A DNA stretch of 9,108 nucleotides from Phycisphaerae bacterium (GCA_021736615.1 JAIPFN010000243.1:1-9108); one strand, 5' to 3'; shown: positions 1-8,614, counted from the first letter of the stretch. Numbers and translations are program-made. Notes: a model not told the origin generated them from the sequence alone.

Positions 1-1949
1 CTCATCGCCTGCGGCGCACGCTGTTTGGGCTCATGGCAACCCTGGCATACCAGATTCTCACCGGGCTTAACATAAGTCGCAGACCGCATCGACTGAACCG
101 CCAAGCCGTCCTTATCAAGCGCCTGGAAGAAAAGCTCCGTATCAGCCGGCACGCCAAAGTGAGCACTGCCATCCTTTTCAACCGGAACCGTACCCAGAAC
201 ATACCGAGCCAGAACAACCGAATCTCTCGATGTCGGCTCACGCAAAGAAACCTCATGCGGGGGATTGCCCGAAGGCACAGACATAGGAATGATCTGATAA
301 ACACGCAGGTCCGTGATCTTAATATTTTCATCCCACGGCTTAAGCGTATCGTAAACATTAACAACCGCAAGCGTACCGGCGCCCTTTTCGCCAGCCGCAA
401 CACGAACAGACTTTTCCGGAATAACCGGCGGCGACTTCCTGGAACGAAGCGGCATAGGACTTTGCGAAGCAATCTCCGCGTCACGGTATATCAGTTCCTT
501 ATTACCGTACACATCGACAAGATATATCCCATAGTTCCCCTTGACAGCTTTGCCGCCCTGCCAACCGATCCCCGGCTGCATCGAAGGGTCATACACGCAA
601 AGATAATATTTCTCGCTAAGCGGCCACGGAGTGCCATAAACCTGCCCGCCACCCTGCGACTCCGGAAAACCCACCTCCGGCGTTAACCGCTTTAGCGGCG
701 CCATCGCATCATCGTCTTCCACCTGCGGATCGACAATAACCAGCGAACCGAAAGCCTGCCCATGATGCGGTGCAGCCGTCGCCACAAATTTACGAGACCC
801 CGGTATCGCCCGAACATCAAGTTCCATATCCGGCCGCAAACGACGAAGCGCAAAATTTCCATGCACCACACGCGAGTCACGCCCGTCCGGATAAGTAATC
901 CAGGGCTGATGAGCCGTACACCCATGCCGGTCGACATAATCCCAACGCGTATAAACAATCATCCCGTCATTAGTCACACTAGGATGCCATTCGTTGGTCT
1001 CATGCGGACTAAGACACCGAATATCCGTCCCGTCCTCTTTCATATCGTACAGCGTATAAGTAGGACACTCCCGCCCGCAGCGAAGATAACCCCCGCGGCG
1101 TTCCGTAATAAAAGCAACCCGCCCGTTAGGCAGATATACAGGATCAAAATCGTTCCACGTCCCGTCAGTAAGCTGCTTCAAGCCCGTCCCGTCAACATTA
1201 GCACTAAAAACATGATAACTCCTCTGCTCGTGCCAGTGCCCTTTTGAAGGATCGGTATGCATCCTCTGTTTCGTGTCGCCCTTGCACTCGACATAGGCGA
1301 ACATGATCTTCTTGCCGTCATAAGAAAGATCGGGAGACAAGTACGAACCCTCGGAAAGTTTTTGCCCCTTAAGCCGTCCCTTCTCAACAACAGAGTCGGC
1401 AAGAATATCCTTTACCTTCGGCCCATCCCCAAACGGATCGCTCAAAACACAAACACCCCCGCCCGGCTTTATATTTATCCCATAGTACTGATCGCACATA
1501 TGATTAAAAGTAGCCCGGTGCCTCTTGATAAACAACAATTCATCAAAATCCAAAAGCGGATTAGAAAAAGCTATCTTACGACGAACCTCACAAACCTTCT
1601 CATACAAAGCATAACGCCCAGCCGAATCCGAAACATCAACACCCGCCGCCGCTTTCTTCAGTTTATGAAGTTCAATCGCCAACGGGTTAATCTCTTCAGC
1701 GACAACAACAAGATCGTTCAGCAAAGCCTCCGTCCGCCGCAAAACAATATCAAGCGGATCACGGTCAGACTCATGAACAACCGACTCAGCCTCAAAAACC
1801 TCATCAGCATACTTAAGCGTCTCACCCCCCCGCTGAATATCCCCTTTAAGAACCTCATACTGAACCTGCAGCTCTGTCAAAGGCTCATTATCTGCAAACC
1901 CCAAGCCGGCAAAGACAAATACACAAAAAAACAAACCAAAAACACGCAT
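1..1949 (-). CDS. HZS-alpha-like exported beta-propeller protein with CxxCH heme motif (3'-partial)
   Basis: The reading frame is open from an ATG at 1949 to the left edge: 649 codons, with the C-terminus missing. Residues 1-19 are a signal peptide (MRVFGLFFCVFVFAGLGFA), so the protein is exported. Residues 20-185 are mostly helical. From about 200 there are TolB/PD40-type propeller strands: SPDLSYDGKKIMFAY near 206, VDGTGLKQLTDG near 250 and ETNEWHPSVTNDGMIVYTRWD near 320. Residues 520-640 resemble the middle domain of hydrazine synthase alpha and end in C635-Q-G-C638-H639, a heme c attachment motif. These family assignments are from memory of planctomycete relatives. Membership does not imply hydrazine synthesis, because such paralogues occur in planctomycetes without anammox, and their substrate is unknown to me. 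An AAAGGA ribosome site lies 5 bases before the ATG. Codons end in G or T unusually often. It follows msrC on the same strand but has its own candidate promoter. Confidence 0.85.
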   Translation of the reverse strand, partial: MRVFGLFFCVFVFAGLGFADNEPLTELQVQYEVLKGDIQRGGETLKYADEVFEAESVVHESDRDPLDIVLRRTEALLNDLVVVAEEINPLAIELHKLKKAAAGVDVSDSAGRYALYEKVCEVRRKIAFSNPLLDFDELLFIKRHRATFNHMCDQYYGINIKPGGGVCVLSDPFGDGPKVKDILADSVVEKGRLKGQKLSEGSYLSPDLSYDGKKIMFAYVECKGDTKQRMHTDPSKGHWHEQRSYHVFSANVDGTGLKQLTDGTWNDFDPVYLPNGRVAFITERRGGYLRCGRECPTYTLYDMKEDGTDIRCLSPHETNEWHPSVTNDGMIVYTRWDYVDRHGCTAHQPWITYPDGRDSRVVHGNFALRRLRPDMELDVRAIPGSRKFVATAAPHHGQAFGSLVIVDPQVEDDDAMAPLKRLTPEVGFPESQGGGQVYGTPWPLSEKYYLCVYDPSMQPGIGWQGGKAVKGNYGIYLVDVYGNKELIYRDAEIASQSPMPLRSRKSPPVIPEKSVRVAAGEKGAGTLAVVNVYDTLKPWDENIKITDLRVYQIIPMSVPSGNPPHEVSLREPTSRDSVVLARYVLGTVPVEKDGSAHFGVPADTELFFQALDKDGLAVQSMRSATYVKPGENLVCQGCHEPKQRAPQAM

Positions 1950-1954
1950 AATAA

Positions 1955-1960
1955 ATCCTT
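1955..1960 (-). promoter_or_regulatory. Ribosome binding site of the propeller gene
   Basis: On the minus strand AAAGGA precedes the ATG at 1949 by 5 bases (TTTAT). The ATG is followed at once by a signal peptide, so the site supports this start over later ATGs. Confidence 0.7.
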
Positions 1961-1968
1961 TCCGTAGG

Positions 1969-1983
1969 GTGGGCCGTGCCCAC
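1969..1983 (-). repeat. Extragenic palindrome, 6-bp stem in the leader of the propeller gene
   Basis: GTGGGC and GCCCAC pair around a 3-base loop, inside a longer phrase on the plus strand, GTAGGGTGGGCCGTGCCCAC. I recall similar phrases as scattered extragenic palindromes in several bacterial groups, but cannot verify it here. It lies between the candidate -10 box (2009-2014) and the ribosome site, so it would be transcribed in the leader about 14 bases upstream of the ribosome site. An effect on translation is possible but not shown. Confidence 0.5.
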
Positions 1984-2008
1984 GCTGAAACTAGCCATGA
2001 ATGCCATT

Positions 2009-2037
2009 ATTATACCAAAGAACGCCCCAAAACACAA
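2009..2037 (-). promoter_or_regulatory. Candidate sigma70-type promoter of the propeller gene
   Basis: Read on the minus strand, TTGTGT (2032-2037) is followed by a 17-base spacer and a perfect TATAAT (2009-2014). Transcription would start near 2002, giving a leader of about 53 bases before the ATG at 1949. The -35 box matches only TTG well. Confidence 0.5.
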
Positions 2038-2099
2038 AAATATTGCATAAAACCAGAAATTCACCAGTTAAACCGGCCCGCGTTTTCAAAATAACCGAC

Positions 2100-2153
2100 C
2101 CGGATAACGTCGCCCGCTGCCCATCGTACGCCCTACTCCGCCACTTTATCCGG
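2100..2153. repeat. 8-bp inverted repeat with 38-base loop downstream of msrC
   Basis: CCGGATAA (2100-2107) is exactly inverted as TTATCCGG (2146-2153), about 20 bases after the msrC stop. The loop is GC-rich. There is no following T-run, so a classical terminator is not supported. It may be a remnant of an extragenic repeat. Confidence 0.3.
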
Positions 2154-2172
2154 ACAAAAGTAGGTCAGGTTA

Positions 2173-2646
2173 TTATTTTTCGCAATTGCCGTATATCATG
2201 TCGGATATAGTCTGCAGGTTTATCTCGTCGATTTCGTCGTATGTGTCAAGTTTTTCACTGTCGGCGTCCAGTACCGCGACAACCTCGCCGTCGGGGTTTC
2301 TAACCGGTATTACAATTTCAGATTTGCTTCTGGAGTCACAGGCAATATGTCCCGGAAACTTTTCAACATCCGCCACGATGACCGACTCCTGCCGGTTAAC
2401 ACATGCCCAGCACACACCGGTATCCTTCTGGAGCTTCTGGCATGCAATAGATCCCTGGTAAGGACCGACAAGCAGCTCGCCGTTGATAATACGATAAAAA
2501 CCAATCCAGAAAAAAGTCCTCATCTTGTGATACAAAAGCGATGAAACCGTCGCCATCCTGCTTACAGGGTCCTCCGTCGCCTCAAGCAGTTGGCTCAACT
2601 GACCAATAATTCTATCGTAACGCTCTTGTTTTTGTTCCTGATTCAT
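2173..2646 (-). CDS. msrC: Free methionine-(R)-sulfoxide reductase (GAF-fold fRMsr)
   Basis: This 157-residue cytoplasmic protein matches the family that reduces free L-methionine-(R)-sulfoxide, with thioredoxin as the usual electron donor. The whole chain is one GAF domain. Diagnostic segments are WIGFYRI (47-53), GPYQGSIAC (61-69), GVC (77-79), FPGHIACDSRSKSEIVIPV (97-115) and VLDADS (125-130). Cysteines 69, 79 and 103 have the same 10- and 24-residue spacing as the three redox cysteines of the E. coli enzyme (84, 94, 118). The residues after Cys79 are WAC, giving an extra Cys82; I recall GT-type residues there in E. coli. The length is normal and no signal peptide is present. The ATG at 2646 has a weak AAGG site 8 bases upstream. 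It probably repairs methionine oxidised by reactive oxygen. The family call is secure. Confidence 0.93.
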   Translation of the reverse strand: MNQEQKQERYDRIIGQLSQLLEATEDPVSRMATVSSLLYHKMRTFFWIGFYRIINGELLVGPYQGSIACQKLQKDTGVCWACVNRQESVIVADVEKFPGHIACDSRSKSEIVIPVRNPDGEVVAVLDADSEKLDTYDEIDEINLQTISDMIYGNCEK

Positions 2647-2684
2647 AAAATCTGCCTTTTTACATAATTCAAACTCAAACCGGA

Positions 2685-2713
2685 ATTATAGCAGAGACAT
2701 CTTAATTCTTCAA
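2685..2713 (-). promoter_or_regulatory. Sigma70-type promoter of msrC
   Basis: On the minus strand TTGAAG (2708-2713), a 17-base spacer and TATAAT (2685-2690) give a near-consensus promoter. The start of transcription would be near 2678, about 32 bases before the ATG. Confidence 0.65.
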
Positions 2714-2723
2714 CATCGCTTTT

Positions 2724-2770
2724 CACCACTAACTCACGAAGTCACAAAGGGACACAAAGAAAGAGAATTT
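2724..2770 (+). repeat. Degenerate CAC-periodic intergenic repeat
   Basis: The stretch holds successive units CACGAAGT (2735-2742), CACAAAGGGA (2743-2752) and CACAAAGA (2753-2760), followed by AAGAGAATTTCACG. The order of units and the GA inserted between units two and three match the minus-strand reading of the repeats at 6280-6372 and 8424-8517 (CACGGATTT, CACGGATTGA, CACGGATTA). I take it as a distant relative of those. It overlaps no gene. Confidence 0.5.
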
Positions 2771-2810
2771 CACGTAAACCTTTGCATTTAAGAGAATTAC
2801 GGAATGTCTG

Positions 2811-2909
2811 TTTTTTGTAAAATAGCCTCGGCCGTCAGGCCGTATCATTAATTATACATTATACAATAGACATTATTCATTTCAAACTGACCGGTACGGT
2901 CAGTTTGAG
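2811..2909 (+). repeat. 99-base two-hairpin repeat, copy 1
   Basis: The order is: a shared 20-base start (2811-2830), hairpin 1 (CGGCC, loop GTCA, GGCCG; 2829-2842), an AT-rich block of four 7-base units (ATTATAC, ATTATAC, AATAGAC, ATTATTC; 2851-2878), and hairpin 2, a perfect 12-bp stem with loop GTA (2882-2908). Copy 2 at 8997-9095 has the same length and the same parts at the same offsets. The element ends 87 bases before the lacZ ATG, on the same strand. No terminal inverted repeats or target duplication are visible. Confidence 0.8.
2882..2908. promoter_or_regulatory. 27-base perfect palindrome upstream of lacZ (possible operator)
   Basis: TCAAACTGACCG and its exact inverse CGGTCAGTTTGA flank GTA. 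It sits 9 bases upstream of the candidate lacZ -35 box, a suitable place for a regulator. However, it is also the second hairpin of the 99-base repeat, whose other copy is not seen next to lacZ-like genes. A structural or repeat origin is therefore equally likely. Confidence 0.4.
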
Positions 2910-2917
2910 AATAATTA

Positions 2918-2946
2918 TTGCTATTTTTCATTTTTTGCATTATTTT
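2918..2946 (+). promoter_or_regulatory. Candidate weak promoter of lacZ
   Basis: TTGCTA (2918-2923), a 17-base spacer and TATTTT (2941-2946) each match four of six consensus bases. Transcription would start near 2953, about 44 bases before the ATG. It is the best candidate in the spacer but not strong; an activator or alternative sigma factor is possible. Confidence 0.35.
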
Positions 2947-2948
2947 GA

Positions 2949-6137
<3,189 letters not shown>

Positions 6138-6177
6138 TTAACAAAACAAAAACCCGAAGCGCAAACGTCCTCGTACC

Positions 6178-6194
6178 GCCGGCTTCCAGCCGGC
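6178..6194 (+). terminator. Hairpin 38 bases after lacZ, 7-bp stem
   Basis: GCCGGCT, loop TCC, AGCCGGC, followed by TTTATT. It is in a position to end lacZ transcription or protect its 3' end, but the T-run is short. The loop and core are shared with the next palindrome, so it may be a REP-like extragenic element serving incidentally as a terminator. Confidence 0.45.
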
Positions 6195-6206
6195 TTTATT
6201 CCGTGC

Positions 6207-6243
6207 TGTCGGCATCCTGCCGACATCCTCTGCGGGCAGGATG
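6207..6243. repeat. Overlapping palindromes with TCC loop
   Basis: TGTCGGCA, loop TCC, TGCCGACA (6207-6225) is an 8-bp perfect hairpin. CATCCT (6224-6229) pairs with AGGATG (6238-6243). Alternatively ATCCTGCC (6214-6221) pairs with GGCAGGAT (6235-6242), which excludes the other two foldings. Together with 6178-6194 this is a cluster of extragenic palindromes between two convergent genes. Confidence 0.5.
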
Positions 6244-6279
6244 GCCTCTGTACTACAATCTTTCAACTTCTGTTTTTTT

Positions 6280-6372
6280 CTTTTTTAAAAAAATCCTTCT
6301 TCTTTTCTTCATGAACTTCATGGCCTTCATGGTTATTAATAATCCGTGTCAATCCGTGAAATCCGTGGTTAG
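6280..6372 (-). repeat. Periodic intergenic repeat, copy A (3' side of symporter operon)
   Basis: This 93-base block matches 8424-8517 with about five mismatches and one extra A. The last 48 bases (6325-6372 against 8470-8517) are identical. On the minus strand it reads as three CACGGATT units followed by three CATGAAGxx units at 9- to 10-base steps, then a purine tract and an A/T run. It begins 32 bases beyond the stop codon of the small membrane protein and is non-coding in any plausible frame. Confidence 0.85.
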
Positions 6373-6404
6373 GTTTTTTGATTGCGGCTATGCTGCCCAA
6401 ATTT

Positions 6405-6587
6405 CTATTCCTGCACTTCGTTATCGTCATCCGGTGACGTTGCCCCTGTTTCGTGTTCACTATTTATAGCCTGCAGCATTTTCTTGATGTCAAACGCTCC
6501 CCAGATCGTGACCCATACAGCCATACATGCGAACAAGATTATTCCGGCGATCAGGACTATTTTCCAAAGTAACATCCAGGCATTCAT
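6405..6587 (-). CDS. Small one-helix membrane protein, probable symporter accessory subunit
   Basis: This is a 60-residue protein. Residues 4-31 form one strongly hydrophobic helix (WMLLWKIVLIAGIILFACMAVWVTIWG), followed by FDIKKMLQAI and an acidic tail ending DDDNEVQE. It starts 16 bases after the symporter stop, with an excellent GAGGTGA ribosome site in the gap, so the two are almost surely cotranscribed and translationally coupled. I recall short single-helix proteins encoded after sodium:solute symporters in planctomycetes and relatives, and small subunits in other transporter families. A role in assembling or stabilising the symporter is an inference from that context. The helix is probably N-terminus out or in without cleavage; no signal cleavage site is evident. 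Confidence 0.75.
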   Translation of the reverse strand: MNAWMLLWKIVLIAGIILFACMAVWVTIWGAFDIKKMLQAINSEHETGATSPDDDNEVQE

Positions 6588-6591
6588 ATTT

Positions 6592-6598
6592 TCACCTC
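6592..6598 (-). promoter_or_regulatory. Ribosome binding site between symporter and small protein
   Basis: GAGGTGA ends 4 bases before the ATG at 6587 and lies wholly within the 16-base gap after the symporter stop. It is the strongest ribosome site in the window and supports the short gene being real. Confidence 0.75.
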
Positions 6599-6603
6599 AT
6601 AAT

Positions 6604-8157
6604 TTAAACAGCCTTGCCAGCTGGTTCGTTTTTTTTGTTTTTGTCGGGAAATATCAACGATCCGGCGATCATTGCTATTGTTGTCAGTAATATACTCATC
6701 AACGCCGCCCGGGCAGCAGACAAATCAAGCCCCAATGCTTTTTGCACCGGTCCTAACCCAAGCACAGCAGAGGAACCGGCTAGCAATGCCAGGAAGGCTC
6801 CTGTTGAACTTGCTCGTTTCCAGTATAGTCCGCCGAACAGCAATGCGAAGGCACCGGCATAATAGATCGCGCCGGTGACGCCCATATAATCGAAAATATC
6901 GAGACTTCCCTTGTACAAAAGGCCCCATGCCAGTACGTACAGACCGATTGCGACGATCAGGATTCGCGTAATCAAAATTCTTTTCTTAGGCGAAAGTTTG
7001 CCCCCCATCAGCGGTGCGATTACGTCCTGGGTCAATACGCTGGACCAGCATAGCAGGTAACTGTCATGGGTGGACATAAAGGCCGCCAGCATTGCCGCTG
7101 TGATTATTCCGATGGCACCGGCAGGGAGTATCCGGGCCAGGAACATTGGCATTGCATAGAGATTGTTGATAGGTTCTGAATTTTCGTTTAAAAGGAATGT
7201 TTTGTCTTCAGTGATCACACTTCCTCCCTCATTCATGATCCACACAAAAGCACAGATACCCCAGAAGTACGGCAGTAAAAATCTGATCATATATGAGACA
7301 GAGGCAAAGGTAAATTGCCTTTTTACAGTTTTCGGAGATTTGGCTGCCAGTGCCCTGGATACCGAAGTCGGCCAGACGGCACAGCTGACAAGACCGATAA
7401 ACGCGACAAAGATTATGTATTCGACGCCGAATCCGCTTTCTGAAATTATTGGGTTAAAACCGGCCTCCTGTTTGTATTTTACGACGGTATCAAAAATGTT
7501 TGTCCAGCCGAGATTTTTGATCGACAGGTATGTTGCAAGAAGCATACCGAACGAAAGGACGACAAATTGCACATAGTCTGCGATTACGACCGAAACCATA
7601 CCGCCAAGGCATGTATAGATCAGTACCAGTGAGATAAGAAATACCATTACCGCCGGCAGTGCCCAGCTGTTTTCGGAAAGACCGGTAATCCCCACGATGA
7701 ACATTGAACCAATCTTAAGAAAAAGTCCCATGTTCAGTATGCCGCCGACAGACATCATTATCCCGCCCAGTATGCGGGTTTTTTTGTCGAAGCGTCGTTC
7801 ATAGAATTCCGGTATCGTCAGCACCTCCATCTCGCGGAGCCTGTAAAGGAAAAATCCGCTTATGCCGACGAAGAAAGTTACTACACCTGCGATCAGGGCT
7901 ATATGGAAGGTTGCAAATCCCCCGCCGAAAGCTTTTTGCGAACTGTACATAACCGTGATCAGCCCCAATTCGGTGCCGGTCAGGGTCGCCACCCCCAGCG
8001 CCGTGCCGAGTCCTTTGCCCGCGCAGACAAAATCATTCATGTTCTTGATGAATTTGCTGACAAAAATGCCGATACCCAATGAGATCATCGGGTAAACAAT
8101 AACAATTACCCAATCGACACCGCTGAAGTTCGTTTCCGCTATTATGCCTGTATTCAA
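6604..8157 (-). CDS. Solute:sodium symporter (SSS family)
   Basis: This integral membrane protein of 517 residues, with about 13 hydrophobic helices, would import a solute using the sodium gradient. SSS features include TM1 TLTGTELG (near 58-65), the loop LREMEVLTIPEFYERRFDKKTRILGG, FMSTHDSYLLCWSSVLTQDV (near 360-379, the TM8 region whose Ser/Thr residues form the Na2 site in vSGLT), and GLYWKRASSTGA near 441. I chose the TTG start at 8157 because AAGGAG lies exactly 6 bases upstream, giving MNTGIIAETNF before TM1. An upstream TTG at 8235 lacks a ribosome site and lies right after the candidate -10 box. The substrate is not readable. The adjacent exported beta-galactosidase makes a sugar plausible, but SSS proteins also carry amino acids, organic acids and vitamins. 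Confidence 0.9.
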   Translation of the reverse strand: MNTGIIAETNFSGVDWVIVIVYPMISLGIGIFVSKFIKNMNDFVCAGKGLGTALGVATLTGTELGLITVMYSSQKAFGGGFATFHIALIAGVVTFFVGISGFFLYRLREMEVLTIPEFYERRFDKKTRILGGIMMSVGGILNMGLFLKIGSMFIVGITGLSENSWALPAVMVFLISLVLIYTCLGGMVSVVIADYVQFVVLSFGMLLATYLSIKNLGWTNIFDTVVKYKQEAGFNPIISESGFGVEYIIFVAFIGLVSCAVWPTSVSRALAAKSPKTVKRQFTFASVSYMIRFLLPYFWGICAFVWIMNEGGSVITEDKTFLLNENSEPINNLYAMPMFLARILPAGAIGIITAAMLAAFMSTHDSYLLCWSSVLTQDVIAPLMGGKLSPKKRILITRILIVAIGLYVLAWGLLYKGSLDIFDYMGVTGAIYYAGAFALLFGGLYWKRASSTGAFLALLAGSSAVLGLGPVQKALGLDLSAARAALMSILLTTIAMIAGSLIFPDKNKKNEPAGKAV

Positions 8158-8163
8158 AATCGG

Positions 8164-8169
8164 CTCCTT
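8164..8169 (-). promoter_or_regulatory. Ribosome binding site deciding the symporter TTG start
   Basis: AAGGAG is followed by 6 bases and TTG at 8157. No comparable site precedes the in-frame TTG at 8235, so the shorter protein is favoured. Confidence 0.65.
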
Positions 8170-8243
8170 GTCCCAAACCAACCTGCTGGCCTGTTCGAAA
8201 TGTATACTTCGCTTTGCTATAACGTAAAAGGACAACGGAGGGT

Positions 8244-8271
8244 ATTATATGAAAAGAATTACCGTATGCAA
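8244..8271 (-). promoter_or_regulatory. Candidate promoter of the symporter operon
   Basis: On the minus strand TTGCAT (8266-8271), a 16-base spacer and TATAAT (8244-8249). Transcription would start near 8237, giving an 80-base leader to the TTG at 8157. This makes initiation at 8235 unlikely. Confidence 0.5.
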
Positions 8272-8272
8272 A

Positions 8273-8423
8273 CTTTTTAATTCTTTTATTAGTGTTAATT
8301 GGTACTACAATTTTTCATCTTCTTGTTTTCTATGCTCGTTTTTTAAAAAGAACTTTCACAATTCTTTATTGAATAACAAATTACATTAAAACTCCCGCAA
8401 CACTAACATCTGCATTTTTTTAT
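8273..8423. other. AT-rich spacer without a gene
   Basis: Between the symporter promoter and repeat copy B lies very AT-rich sequence with T-runs such as GTTTTTTAAAAAG near 8340. I see no reading frame with a ribosome site, no stable hairpin and no RNA gene. It may hold upstream promoter sequence for the symporter operon. Confidence 0.5.
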
Positions 8424-8517
8424 CTTTTTTAAAAAAAATCTTTCTTCTTTTCTTCATGATTTTCATGTTCTTCATGGTTATTAATAATCCGTGTCAATCC
8501 GTGAAATCCGTGGTTAG
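8424..8517 (-). repeat. Periodic intergenic repeat, copy B (5' side of symporter operon)
   Basis: This 94-base partner of 6280-6372 is in the same orientation, about 94% identical, with a 48-base identical core at 8470-8517. Both are bordered by T-runs, and weak similarity extends upstream (CTTCTG against CATCTG). The two copies bracket the symporter and small-protein genes as direct repeats. Confidence 0.85.
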
Positions 8518-8562
8518 TTTTTTTGGCCATCATCTATACTAACCTTTTGATTTGCGCATAAA

Positions 8563-8596
8563 AAAACCGGCATCGCCGTTAAGCGGTACCGGTTTT
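8563..8596 (-). terminator. Rho-independent terminator of the 90-residue gene
   Basis: An 8-bp stem, AAAACCGG with CCGGTTTT, encloses a loop that contains a smaller CCG/CGG stem. On the minus strand it continues into a T-run, 19 bases after the stop codon at 8615. The plus strand also shows TTTTCTTTT after the stem, so it may work in both directions. Confidence 0.8.
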
Positions 8597-8614
8597 CTTT
8601 TCGGGTTGGCGAAG

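Noticed and set aside
2..484. Arginine-rich minus-strand frame
   Set aside because: It is an out-of-frame shadow of the propeller gene, whose true frame is open across the same bases.
33..1967. Three long plus-strand open frames (33-686, 762-1247, 1257-1967)
   Set aside because: They are antisense to the propeller gene. Their products are full of Asn, Arg and Pro with no domain, signal or ribosome site, while the minus frame is continuous and matches a family.
6280..8517. Composite transposon or insertion sequence
   Set aside because: The direct repeats are about 94 bases, lack terminal inverted repeats, and no transposase or integrase is encoded.
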